14,738 nucleotides of DNA, taken from positions 59,858 to 74,595 of the forward strand of contig DFIX01000027.1 in NCBI GenBank assembly GCA_002371495.1. The letters run 5' to 3'. A program made the translations under genes and the position numbers. Position 1 is the stretch's first letter. Each line of letters opens with the position of its first letter. Source of the DNA: Eggerthellaceae bacterium UBA3686 (GTDB taxonomy: Bacteria; Actinomycetota; Coriobacteriia; Coriobacteriales; Eggerthellaceae). The notes under the pieces were generated by a model. It ran no database searches. It worked only from the letters and a program-made list of their open reading frames with translations, and had not been told where the DNA came from. Positions 1 to 7,867 of the stretch are shown piece after piece.

Positions 1-18
1 GGGGTCTGACCCTTTTTT
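1..18 (+). terminator. Terminator-like stem plus T-run at the window edge
   Basis: The plus strand reads GGGGTCTGACCC followed by TTTTTT. This is a short GGGTC/GACCC dyad with almost no loop, then a T-run, 5 bases past the stop codon of the MoxR gene. In this orientation it would terminate plus-strand transcription arriving from the left. It may also be half of a bidirectional terminator, or the end of a dispersed palindromic repeat cut by the window edge. The short stem keeps confidence low. Confidence 0.35.
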
Positions 19-22
19 CACA

Positions 23-1528
23 TTACAGGTCAAGCTCCTCGACGCGGCGACGCAGGTCGCTCTGGCGTTCGGAGAGAATCATATCGGAGTTGTGCGCGAA
101 ATACGATTCGCTGCCGTACTGAGCGATGAAGCGAGCTGCATCGGTGCGGCTCGTCAACTCTGTGGTAAAGACAAGCATCTCCTGCGCGTCGCCGAACGCA
201 TTGTCCAGGAACGAGAAAGCGCAAGCGAGCTTCTCTTCGATGGCGGCAGCGCGCGGCTTGCAGCTCGCGGCGGTTTCGGCGAACCACGCCTCGACAGCGG
301 CGAACTTCTCGGACGCGGGACCCGGGGCCTTCTCGCAAATACGCTGGTAGTCTCCGAGCATGTCGAGCTCGCGCTCCAGCCTGTCGCGTTTGGCCGCCGT
401 GACGGTGCCGGCAGCAGTAGAAAGCTCCAACCTAGACTGCCTCTCGGCGCGCATACGCTCCAGACACTCGGCTCCATCGGCACCAGATCCGACCTCGGCC
501 TTGACGGCGCGTAGGTCGTCGCGCACGGCGACCAGAACGTCGGTGTCGAACATGGCCTGTGCCATATCTCCCACGAGCGAGTCCAGCAGAAGCCCCACGA
601 TCGACAAACGCTCGTCGAACTCGGCGCTGCGGGCACGTTCCACGACGACGCGGTCGGCCTTCCCCGCCAAAATATCATCGATGCGGTAATCGTCGCGGTA
701 CTTGTTGAACAGATCGTAGTACGCCGCAAATTCGCGTGCGATCGTCTCGTTCTGAACGTACTGCACGATCAGATCGTAATTCACCTCTTTGCCGAGCTTC
801 TCGAAAATCACGATGATGTCAGACAAATCGTCCCAACCGCGCGCCGTCACGAACGCCTTGCCGTCGAGCGACGCTTCGACCGAATAGAAGCGGTTTTTCT
901 TGATGTCGAGGAACGTCAAGATAGCCGGATGCGTGTTCTTCGACACGGCGTAGGCACGCCAGGCCTCGTAATCCGGCTCGACGACGATCTTCTTCACGCG
1001 GTCGAGGGTCACGATGTCGAACTCGTGCACCGACTTGTTGTACTCGGGCGGGTTGCCTGCCGTAACGATGATCCAGCCGTCGGGAACCGCATGACGCCCG
1101 AATGTCTTGAACTGCAAGAACTGCAGCATCGACGGGTACAACGTTTCGGAAACGCAGTTGATCTCGTCCAAGAACAAGATGCCGCGGTCGACCTTATGCT
1201 CGCTCATGTACGAATACACCGACGCCACGATCTCGCTCATCGTATACTCGGAAGCCTCGTACTCGTAGTCGCCGTAAGCCTGCGTAACGATGTAGGGCAG
1301 GCCCAAGGCGCTCTGGCGCGTATGATGCGTCATAGAGTACGAAACCAGGCCTATTCCCAGTTCAGCTGCAATCTGGGCCATGATGGCCGTCTTGCCGATT
1401 CCCGGGGCACCCACCAAAAAAATTGGGCGCTGGCGTGCCCGCTCCAACAGCGGACGACCCTTGGCATCGGTTGCCAGATATGCTTCGATTGTATCTTTGA
1501 CCTGCTCTTTTGCTTCTGAAATGTTCAT
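23..1528 (-). CDS. MoxR-family AAA+ ATPase, partner of the adjacent vWA protein
   Basis: A 501-residue AAA+ ATPase of the MoxR type, expected to act as an ATP-driven cytoplasmic chaperone or remodeller with the vWA protein encoded just upstream. Walker A is GAPGIGKT (40-47), Walker B is ILFLDE (117-122) and the sensor-1 Asn is N159 in TAGNPPEYN. The stretch FDIVTLDRVKK follows and is typical of MoxR proteins paired with DUF2201/vWA partners. The C-terminal ~200 residues are helical, charged and coiled-coil-like, without a recognised domain. The start at 1528 is chosen over an upstream in-frame start at 1585 because GGGAGG sits 7 nt before it. Its ATG also shares one base with the stop codon of the upstream gene (TAATG), which implies translational coupling. 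It is the last gene of the LRR-vWA-MoxR operon. Family call is firm; the client protein is unknown. Confidence 0.9.
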   Translation of the reverse strand: MNISEAKEQVKDTIEAYLATDAKGRPLLERARQRPIFLVGAPGIGKTAIMAQIAAELGIGLVSYSMTHHTRQSALGLPYIVTQAYGDYEYEASEYTMSEIVASVYSYMSEHKVDRGILFLDEINCVSETLYPSMLQFLQFKTFGRHAVPDGWIIVTAGNPPEYNKSVHEFDIVTLDRVKKIVVEPDYEAWRAYAVSKNTHPAILTFLDIKKNRFYSVEASLDGKAFVTARGWDDLSDIIVIFEKLGKEVNYDLIVQYVQNETIAREFAAYYDLFNKYRDDYRIDDILAGKADRVVVERARSAEFDERLSIVGLLLDSLVGDMAQAMFDTDVLVAVRDDLRAVKAEVGSGADGAECLERMRAERQSRLELSTAAGTVTAAKRDRLERELDMLGDYQRICEKAPGPASEKFAAVEAWFAETAASCKPRAAAIEEKLACAFSFLDNAFGDAQEMLVFTTELTSRTDAARFIAQYGSESYFAHNSDMILSERQSDLRRRVEELDL

Positions 1529-3183
1529 TACCGTGCCTCCCTCACGTGCAAATCCTTCTCGTTCAAAATCACCTTCAACGCCCACGGCGGGATTTGAGGA
1601 TCGCTGTACCCGTCATCCAAAAACACGAACACCGCATCGTAAGCCGGCTGCCTACGTGGGAACACGCCCTCGCCGTCCGTAAAGTACACAAGCCCTCGCA
1701 AATCGGTGAGCTCACCTTTTTCGATAAGTAGGTTCACGTAGTCGAACACCGGGCGAAAATCCGTCCCGCCAAAACCACGCAGCTGCAGATTCTCCAAATA
1801 CAGATCCAGCTCGTCCAACGAGGTGATCTTCGTGTCTTCCTGAATTCGCGCATCGCACTGCACGATATGTATGTTCACGCGGCTGTTGAAACTCTCGGAC
1901 TGTTTCAGGATGTTATAGGTCTTGCGCATAAACGCTTGAACGGTATCGCCCGAGCACGACTCCGACGTGTCGACGGCAATGACGAAATCGTGAATCGCCC
2001 TGTCTTCCTTGTATTCGAGCGGCTCGATCAGCGGCATGTTGCCGTAGCGTTCGAGCCCGAACGTATAGTAGATGTAATCGAATTCATCGTCGTTCAGGCG
2101 CATGCGCTCGTGAAGCGTGGCGAACCGACGCAGGAAATCAGCGTAATCGTGCTTTTCGCGATTCACGGCGGCTAGTTGCGCCACGAGGCTTCCCGCCTCG
2201 TCGCCGCGCCGCGTGACCGCCATGGTCTCGAGCTCGACCTGCATATCGCGTGCGATGTCTTCCCATTCGCGCGCCAGCTCCTCTTGATCGGCGCGGTCGT
2301 CCAGAGCGTTCGAATCGTCGGTCTGCTCGTCGACGGCCGCATCGTCGGAATCGCCCTCGTCACCCGAATCCGAAGGAGTAGGCGTATTGTCGAGCACATC
2401 GTCGAGGCTCGTAGAACCCACCACGTTAGGAGTTGCCCCCTGCGGCTCGCTCGACTCGCTCGATTCCTTGCGCGCAGCTCCGCTCGAAGACCGCCGCGAA
2501 TCCCATTCCTCGTCGGGTCCGTACCACAGACCATGGGAATCATGGTAGAACATGGGGGCGAGCGAGCGCAGGTCCACCTTGTTGCCCTCGGTTCCGAACA
2601 GGTGGTACAGCCTCTCGGCCGTCACCACGCCGCCAACCTGCGCGCGCAATACGCGCAGCGCCCGCTTGGCCCGGCCGTCCATATTGGAAGGAAACGCTTC
2701 GCCCAGCAAGTCTATGAGCATCGATTCGATGGCAATATCGCACGCCACGTCCCACGGTTCGCGCAGCACCGAATACAGCATGAACGGATGCCTGAATATG
2801 CAATGGAACAGGCAGTGCACGACGTCGCGCACCACTTCGTTCGGGGAAAGCTTGAAACGATCGACCACGAATACCGGGTCATACACCATGCGTACGCCGT
2901 CGGTCGTTATGCCGTATATGTCGAAGCTCGGCTCGAGCGGCATGCGCCAAAGCGCCCTGTCCAAAAAGCGAAAGCGCACGGCAAGCGCGGTCCGAGCCTC
3001 TTCCAGGATGTCGTTGGCAACGGGCACGCACTTCTCGTAGCGTTCGCGCTTCTTCTGCATCTGCTCTTCGGTGAGCAAGGCAAGACGCTCGGATTCGCCG
3101 TCGCGGCCCAGGCCCATTGAGGCAACTTCATGGCGACGCTTCAGCACCACGTCTTGCTCGTCGATCGGAGTAAGGTCCTTCAT
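1528..3183 (-). CDS. vWA protein with DUF2201-type metallopeptidase-like N-terminal domain
   Basis: A 551-residue protein. The C-terminal vWA domain (about 397-551) keeps the whole MIDAS set: DTSES (405-409), T474 in GGTDF and D503 in FTDGEG, so metal-dependent partner binding is likely. The N-terminal region resembles the putative metallopeptidase half of DUF2201 proteins. The expected HExxH position reads HCLFH (123-127) with a further H132, and the Glu is replaced by Cys, so proteolytic activity is doubtful. A Ser/Asp/Glu-rich, low-complexity linker (about 230-310) joins the halves. The start at 3183 has AGGGGG just upstream and lies 8 nt after the LRR stop; an in-frame start at 3258 would lie inside the LRR gene. 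MoxR/vWA pairs such as RavA-ViaA, CoxD-CoxE and NorQ-NorD remodel or mature metalloenzymes. A similar role here is inferred, not shown. Confidence 0.88.
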   Translation of the reverse strand: MKDLTPIDEQDVVLKRRHEVASMGLGRDGESERLALLTEEQMQKKRERYEKCVPVANDILEEARTALAVRFRFLDRALWRMPLEPSFDIYGITTDGVRMVYDPVFVVDRFKLSPNEVVRDVVHCLFHCIFRHPFMLYSVLREPWDVACDIAIESMLIDLLGEAFPSNMDGRAKRALRVLRAQVGGVVTAERLYHLFGTEGNKVDLRSLAPMFYHDSHGLWYGPDEEWDSRRSSSGAARKESSESSEPQGATPNVVGSTSLDDVLDNTPTPSDSGDEGDSDDAAVDEQTDDSNALDDRADQEELAREWEDIARDMQVELETMAVTRRGDEAGSLVAQLAAVNREKHDYADFLRRFATLHERMRLNDDEFDYIYYTFGLERYGNMPLIEPLEYKEDRAIHDFVIAVDTSESCSGDTVQAFMRKTYNILKQSESFNSRVNIHIVQCDARIQEDTKITSLDELDLYLENLQLRGFGGTDFRPVFDYVNLLIEKGELTDLRGLVYFTDGEGVFPRRQPAYDAVFVFLDDGYSDPQIPPWALKVILNEKDLHVREAR

Positions 3184-3191
3184 AACACCCC

Positions 3192-5303
3192 CTACAAGCT
3201 GAAGTCCAAGCCAACAGGCTGCGTTGGCGCATAGCGGTGTTTCACCTCGAGCAGGCATGCCGTCGCCTGAGGGCGACCGTCACGCATGGCTATGTCGAGC
3301 TCGGAATCGATGTCGGCCATATCGACCCAGCCACGATCCACGAGCATCTCGAGCGCCTCGATGTTGGAATGCTCAGCGAAATAACGGCAGATGCGCGGTC
3401 CCTTGCGCTCGAATATTCCCTCGTAGACGTCGCGCGAATGCTCGGACATGCCTACAGGGTTCTTCATGCGCGCATACACTGCCGGCGCCAGCTCGGCAAC
3501 GCTGCTCGAACAGGTAACCCATGCGTCGTAGTAATCGAAATCGAAGACCGTCTTGCCGTCGCGCGAAGTGAACATGTCGGTCATGTACCGGAACCGCGTC
3601 GACAGGTTCGGCAGCGGAAAATCGCCGTGCACACAGCCATCAACCGGCTCGCCGAAGTCGACGTGCACGATGCGGATCGGCTCCTTCATCGAAAGCCAGC
3701 CGTAGCAGAACGAATGCACGTGATCGTGCACGTACAGCTCGTCGACGCCCATCGCGGCTCCGAACGCCATGACGGCTATCGTGGTAACTTGGTCGGGGAT
3801 GCGCACGACGGCATCGGGCCCAACGTAGAGCAGGCAAGTATCCCCGCCGCCCGGACTCGTCCCGCGCTCGCACAGAAGCCCGTTCTGCACGTAGAACACT
3901 GGGTTTTCGGGGTCCAGGTCAATGCCGGCAAGAGGGGTTCGGGCGCTCATCTGCGCTTCACCCTGCACAAGCAGGGCATCAGCCCCAATATGGGTGACGT
4001 TGCGCGAAATGCGCAGAACCGAAACCGACGTATCGACGAACGCGCGCTCGCCGATGCGCTCGAGCGATTCGGGCAAATCGACGACGCGCAGCGCACGGTT
4101 GCTGCAGAACGCATCGTCGCCGATTTCGACCAAACCCTCGGGAAGACTCACATGTGCAAGCGTCGGATGGCGCTTGCAGGCGCCAGGCGCAATTCGCCGC
4201 GTCCCGGCGGCAACTTCGTATTCTTTCACGTAACCGGGAAGCTCTACCAGTTCGTCTTTGCAGTACAGCCCAGCACCATCGGTCCTATACAGAGCGTTGC
4301 CCTCGGCGATTCGGATGGCGCCTTGCCCGATCCGGGCCTGTGCGGGCGTTAAATCGAACGCGTTGAACCCCAACCGTTCGACCGATTCGGGAATGAAAAC
4401 GTTCTTGAGGCCCGAATAGGCGAAAGCAGATTCGCCGATTTCAACGAGGGATTGAGGAAAGGCCACCGACTCGAGCTGCTTGCAATGGAAAAACGCTTTC
4501 TCGCCAATGCGCCTAACCGACGCCGGGAGCGCAAGGGATTTCAAACCCGCCTTGGCAAACGAGAGCAACCCGACGCTTACCAGCGTATCAGGAAGCACGA
4601 CGTTCGCAAGCGACGTGCAGCCATCGAACGCGTGCTCGTCTATAACCTTGACCGAACCGCGAACGAGGGCCTCCTCAATCTCGGCATGGCCGGCAAACAA
4701 ACTCGCCCCGAGCGCGGAAACGGCCTTGCCGTCAATCTGATCGGGCGTTTGTATGTGGGTTTCGTCCCCCTCGTAAGCAACGAGCGTCACAGTGCCATCG
4801 TCGTTTTCGAGATACGAGTACGAGCCATACGGTATCGGCTCTACGCTCGGGCCATCATCGTCGACAAGATCATCCTCTGCGCACGTTACGCACCGCCACA
4901 GGTAATCCCCCTGGCCATCGGCGCCTTCCGATTGCTGCTGAACCCACCGAACACAACCGCCGCCGGTTCTGACCCACCGACCTGTAGTTCCATCGATGCG
5001 ACCAGCTGCATGGGTTTCCTCGACTCGCGGCCCCCGTCCGCCATAAGCGCCCGCGCCAGCCTTGCCGAAAACAGGGTCCTCGATGAGTGCGGGGTTTGCG
5101 AGCTCGACAGGATTCAACCGCACTGCCCCCACAGGTGTAACGACACTCCTCGACCCATCGGCCCGATCGCTGTCGGCAACGCCAACCTCGCCGTCATGCG
5201 GCTCTGTTCGTCCGGCCTCCAGGCTCACGGAGCCGACATCGGGCGAACGCCATCGACGATCCGCCGCATGGCCCATGCGGCCCGCTGCCTTGCCCTCCTG
5301 CAT
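3192..5303 (-). CDS. BspA-type leucine-rich-repeat (LRR_5) protein with ankyrin-like C-terminus
   Basis: A 703-residue protein. Residues 1-160 are unrecognised and low in complexity, with C117, C138 and C141. From about 162 it shows the BspA-like opening (YSYLENDDGTVTLVAYEGDE) and then many LRR_5 units of the form 'LPxSLxxIGExAF'. The last ~60 residues (HSNIEALEMLVDRGW...) look like degenerate ankyrin repeats. There is no signal peptide, anchor or sorting motif, unlike surface BspA proteins, so a cytoplasmic recognition or scaffold role is likely. The start at 5303 has a GGGGGG ribosome site 7 nt upstream. A longer in-frame TTG start at 5408 is rejected because it lies upstream of the sigma-54 promoter. 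It is the first gene of the operon with the vWA and MoxR genes, so it may be the recognition component or client adaptor of that machine. Confidence 0.85.
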   Translation of the reverse strand: MQEGKAAGRMGHAADRRWRSPDVGSVSLEAGRTEPHDGEVGVADSDRADGSRSVVTPVGAVRLNPVELANPALIEDPVFGKAGAGAYGGRGPRVEETHAAGRIDGTTGRWVRTGGGCVRWVQQQSEGADGQGDYLWRCVTCAEDDLVDDDGPSVEPIPYGSYSYLENDDGTVTLVAYEGDETHIQTPDQIDGKAVSALGASLFAGHAEIEEALVRGSVKVIDEHAFDGCTSLANVVLPDTLVSVGLLSFAKAGLKSLALPASVRRIGEKAFFHCKQLESVAFPQSLVEIGESAFAYSGLKNVFIPESVERLGFNAFDLTPAQARIGQGAIRIAEGNALYRTDGAGLYCKDELVELPGYVKEYEVAAGTRRIAPGACKRHPTLAHVSLPEGLVEIGDDAFCSNRALRVVDLPESLERIGERAFVDTSVSVLRISRNVTHIGADALLVQGEAQMSARTPLAGIDLDPENPVFYVQNGLLCERGTSPGGGDTCLLYVGPDAVVRIPDQVTTIAVMAFGAAMGVDELYVHDHVHSFCYGWLSMKEPIRIVHVDFGEPVDGCVHGDFPLPNLSTRFRYMTDMFTSRDGKTVFDFDYYDAWVTCSSSVAELAPAVYARMKNPVGMSEHSRDVYEGIFERKGPRICRYFAEHSNIEALEMLVDRGWVDMADIDSELDIAMRDGRPQATACLLEVKHRYAPTQPVGLDFSL

Positions 5304-5332
5304 CGCCGTCCCCCCTGCAGTAAACTTGAAAC

Positions 5333-5362
5333 ACTTAGGAGATTCGTAAAGACCTCCTAAGT
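5333..5362. repeat. 9-bp inverted repeat at the sigma-54 transcription start
   Basis: The arms ACTTAGGAG (5333-5341) and CTCCTAAGT (5354-5362) are perfect reverse complements separated by 12 bases. The repeat straddles the transcription start predicted about 12 nt after the -12 element (near 5358-5359). It could be an operator for a second regulator. Alternatively it is the source of a short 5'-end hairpin (AGGAG...CTCCT) in the leader of the LRR mRNA. No protein family can be assigned to it. Confidence 0.55.
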
Positions 5363-5369
5363 ATCTTCT

Positions 5370-5386
5370 TGCAAAAACCGTGCCAA
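5370..5386 (-). promoter_or_regulatory. Sigma-54 (-24/-12) promoter of the LRR-vWA-MoxR operon
   Basis: The minus strand reads TTGGCACGGTTTTTGCA, a full match to the sigma-54 consensus YTGGCACGRNNNTTGCW. The invariant GG (5384-5383) and GC (5372-5371) are separated by exactly 10 nt. The predicted start of transcription is near 5358-5359, giving a leader of about 55 nt before the LRR ATG at 5303. The divergent neighbour is a sigma-54 activator, which supports the call and identifies its probable regulator. Confidence 0.88.
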
Positions 5387-5436
5387 CTTTTTCATTTTGA
5401 GAAACCAAATTATGGCTTTGACGTGGGCATTATAGT

Positions 5437-5464
5437 TTGTTTACGCAGCAAAACCTTCTATAAT
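5437..5464 (+). promoter_or_regulatory. Sigma-70-type promoter for the enhancer-binding protein gene
   Basis: A perfect -10 TATAAT (5459-5464) is preceded by a weak -35 TTGTTT (5437-5442) with a 16-nt spacer. The start would lie near 5471, about 35 nt before the ATG at 5506. The -10 sits in a small palindrome, CTATAATAG (5458-5466). The activator's own upstream binding sites for the divergent sigma-54 promoter should fall in the 5390-5505 interval. Only a weak GTTT-N12-AAAC dyad (5435-5454) is visible there. Confidence 0.55.
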
Positions 5465-5505
5465 AGGTAGATGCTGTCGAGGTATTTCATGGGGGGATAT
5501 TACCG

Positions 5506-7674
5506 ATGGAAAGCGCTACGGGTGCATTGGATCTGAGCTATGCAAGCGACCTCCAATTCATTCAATCCATGTACGAAAACGCAACGTATTGGGAATGCAT
5601 CCTCGATGCGGAGCTCGATTTCCTAAACGATGGCATAGACCCGCACCAATCTTCTTGCGTGCGCCCCGAAATCGCCGATTCTTGGGTCAGCTCGAACCTA
5701 CAAGGCCTCTATCCCGACGCGACGAATATCGGCGAGCAGGTCTCCGACGAGCGCTTCGAGATGGCGGCGGCGCAAAACGCGCGCCTGATCAACATCGCCA
5801 CACCGCTGCTCAACAGCATCGAGTCGCTCAACATGAAAAACGACTATATCTTCGAGCTCATCGATCCGGATGGGCTCTCGTATATTCAGATCGGCGATTT
5901 ACAGCTCCACCAATTCGTCGGCGAGCGTTACATGATTTCCGAGAAAGTAGTAGGCACCAACGCACACTCGCTTTGCATACAACACAAACGACCCTTCGTC
6001 GTCATCGGCCCCGAGCATTACTGCTTTGCGCTGCATGGGCTCATAGCCTGCGCCGCTCCCATCATCGACCAATACGACAACGCCATCGGAGCTCTGCTGC
6101 TCACCCAGCCCATCCCGGACGGGCCGCTTTCGAGCACCGACCGAAAACTGCTCATCCACGCTATGAGCCTGCTCTCGACGCTGGCCACCACGATCAGCGC
6201 ACAGCTGCGGCTGAGCTCATACGACGCGAAGCTCGCCGACGCGCAACTGAAATACTCGAGCGCCTATCGTTCCGCCCAGCAATTCGAAGGCATTTCCGAA
6301 ACCCTGATCAGCAACGTGAAGGAAGGCGTGCTCGTGCTCGACGGGGGCTTCACCGTCATGTACGCGAGCCCCGAAGCCGCACACGTGTTCAACTCGTCTC
6401 CGCGCGAAATAGCGGGCGTCAGCCTGTTCGACCTGCTCGCGCATGACGACCAGACAACGATTGCCGACTTCCTGCTGCGCGAGGAAACGCTCGACACGAC
6501 CATCAACGACGAAGCCTATACCCTGAGCGCTAAGCGCCTGAGCACCGAAACGTCCAACGTCGAGACGAACGGCTTCATCCTCTCGTTCAAGAAAACCCCG
6601 AAGACCAAGCGTCCCGCGCTCGGCGCTTCGCGTAAGCCGACAGGCGACGCCGCGCCGATAACGTTCGCCGGCATTCTTGGCCGAAGCTGCCAAATCGAAA
6701 AGACCAAGGCCTTGGCCATGCGGTTCGCGCGGACAAGCGAGAACGTGCTCATAACGGGAGAAAGCGGTACCGGCAAAGAGCTTTTCGCCCAAGCTATACA
6801 TAACGCATCATCCCCCGACGGGCCGTTTATATCGATCAACTGCGCAGCCATCCCGCCCCGCCTGATCGAAAGCGAGTTGTTCGGCTACGAATCGGGCAGC
6901 TTCACCGGGGCGGAAAAAGGCGGCAAGCCCGGCAAAATCGAACTCGCGGACGGCGGCACGCTGTTCCTCGACGAAATCGGTGATATGCCGCTTGAGCTGC
7001 AGGCGACGCTGCTGCGCGTGCTCGAGAACAAGCGAGTGGTGCGCGTCGGCGGCACCAACTACAAGCAAATCGACTTCAGGCTCGTCGCGGCCACCAACCA
7101 AAACCTCTCGGACCTGGTCTCGCGCGGACTCTTCCGCGAAGACCTCCTGTACAGGCTCTCGGTGCTCTCGATTCAGCTTCCCCCTCTGCGCAACCGCATC
7201 GGAGACCCGCTGTTCTTCGCGCGGTATTTCCTGAACGAATGCCAGATCAAGACGAACAACGGCGCCGTCAACCTCTCGCCCGAGGCCGAGCGCTTCATCG
7301 AGACGTACCGCTGGCCCGGCAACGTCCGCCAGCTCAAGCACGCCATATATTCGGCGTACTATACCTGCGACCGCGGCGTCATCGAAATCGATGATTTTCC
7401 CGCCTTCATCGTCAACGACCTCGACATCGTTGGCCCGACACCTGCGCAGCATTCGGCCGAACCGCTGCCGCAGCCAAGCGATGGCTCCTCGCCCAACGCG
7501 CAGGCTCCCGGCAATCCAGATGGATCCCTACCCACCCTTTCGCTCGAAGCCCTCGAGAAAATCGCCATACAGCAGGCGCTCGGCCAATGCCACGGCAACA
7601 TACCCGAAGCCGCCGAGCTCCTGGGCATCAGCAAGGCCACCCTCTACCGCAAGATCAAGACGCTCAAACGCTGA
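5506..7674 (+). CDS. Sigma-54-dependent activator, AcoR-like (GAF-PAS-AAA+-Fis HTH)
   Basis: A 722-residue bacterial enhancer-binding protein. In order it has an AcoR-like N-terminus (IADSW near 55-60), a GAF domain (about 100-235, with VGTNAHSLCI and GPEHYC), a PAS domain (about 258-360, VKEGVLVLDGG), the AAA+ sigma-54 interaction domain (about 385-620), a Pro-rich linker, and a Fis-type HTH (about 679-720, GNIPEAAELLGISKATLYRK). Walker A is GESGTGKE (418-425), the sigma-54 contact loop is GSFTGA (464-469; usual GAFTGA), Walker B ends D489-E490, and FREDLLYRLSV carries the arginine-finger region. There is no phospho-receiver domain, so control is probably by a small ligand through GAF or a redox/ligand signal through PAS. 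The start has GGGGGG 9 nt upstream. Its likely target is the divergent sigma-54 promoter at 5370-5386. The inducing signal is unknown. Confidence 0.93.
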   Translation: MESATGALDLSYASDLQFIQSMYENATYWECILDAELDFLNDGIDPHQSSCVRPEIADSWVSSNLQGLYPDATNIGEQVSDERFEMAAAQNARLINIATPLLNSIESLNMKNDYIFELIDPDGLSYIQIGDLQLHQFVGERYMISEKVVGTNAHSLCIQHKRPFVVIGPEHYCFALHGLIACAAPIIDQYDNAIGALLLTQPIPDGPLSSTDRKLLIHAMSLLSTLATTISAQLRLSSYDAKLADAQLKYSSAYRSAQQFEGISETLISNVKEGVLVLDGGFTVMYASPEAAHVFNSSPREIAGVSLFDLLAHDDQTTIADFLLREETLDTTINDEAYTLSAKRLSTETSNVETNGFILSFKKTPKTKRPALGASRKPTGDAAPITFAGILGRSCQIEKTKALAMRFARTSENVLITGESGTGKELFAQAIHNASSPDGPFISINCAAIPPRLIESELFGYESGSFTGAEKGGKPGKIELADGGTLFLDEIGDMPLELQATLLRVLENKRVVRVGGTNYKQIDFRLVAATNQNLSDLVSRGLFREDLLYRLSVLSIQLPPLRNRIGDPLFFARYFLNECQIKTNNGAVNLSPEAERFIETYRWPGNVRQLKHAIYSAYYTCDRGVIEIDDFPAFIVNDLDIVGPTPAQHSAEPLPQPSDGSSPNAQAPGNPDGSLPTLSLEALEKIAIQQALGQCHGNIPEAAELLGISKATLYRKIKTLKR

Positions 7675-7724
7675 CAAAAAGCGCCGTATGGGATTCCCCG
7701 CAAGAAACCCGATCTAGCGAAGCG

Positions 7725-7826
7725 CTTGGGCGGACGGGGGCGTGACTCCGCCGATTCTGCAGTTGCAAACTTATTAATATATAGGCTTCGACGAAGCCAA
7801 GCCAGAGCGCGCCCCGCCCGCCCAAG
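7725..7826. repeat. Palindromic element copy 1 (102 bp)
   Basis: The terminal arms are 7725-7742 (CTTGGGCGGACGGGGGCG) and 7810-7826 (CGCCCCGCCCGCCCAAG). They are reverse complements apart from one mismatch and one bulged base. Inside are a core GCAGTTGCAAACTT (7759-7772), an AT-rich stretch, and a second perfect hairpin GGCTTCGACGAAGCC (7784-7798). The same layout and length occur in copy 2. It could be a non-autonomous mobile palindrome or a structured RNA. Confidence 0.65.
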
Positions 7827-7867
7827 TGCGTTGGGATGCACCCGTTACTATTCTCAATCCTCAGTAG

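Noticed and set aside
1529..1585. Upstream start at 1585 for the MoxR ATPase
   Set aside because: It would overlap the vWA C-terminus by 19 codons, whereas ATG 1528 has GGGAGG and the coupled TAATG arrangement.
3237..4352. 371-codon plus-strand open frame within the LRR gene
   Set aside because: The minus-strand frame carries regular LRR_5 repeats, while the plus frame has no motif and no ribosome site.
5304..5408. TTG start at 5408 adding 35 residues to the LRR protein
   Set aside because: It lies upstream of the sigma-54 promoter and its predicted transcript start, has no ribosome site, and the ATG at 5303 has a strong one.
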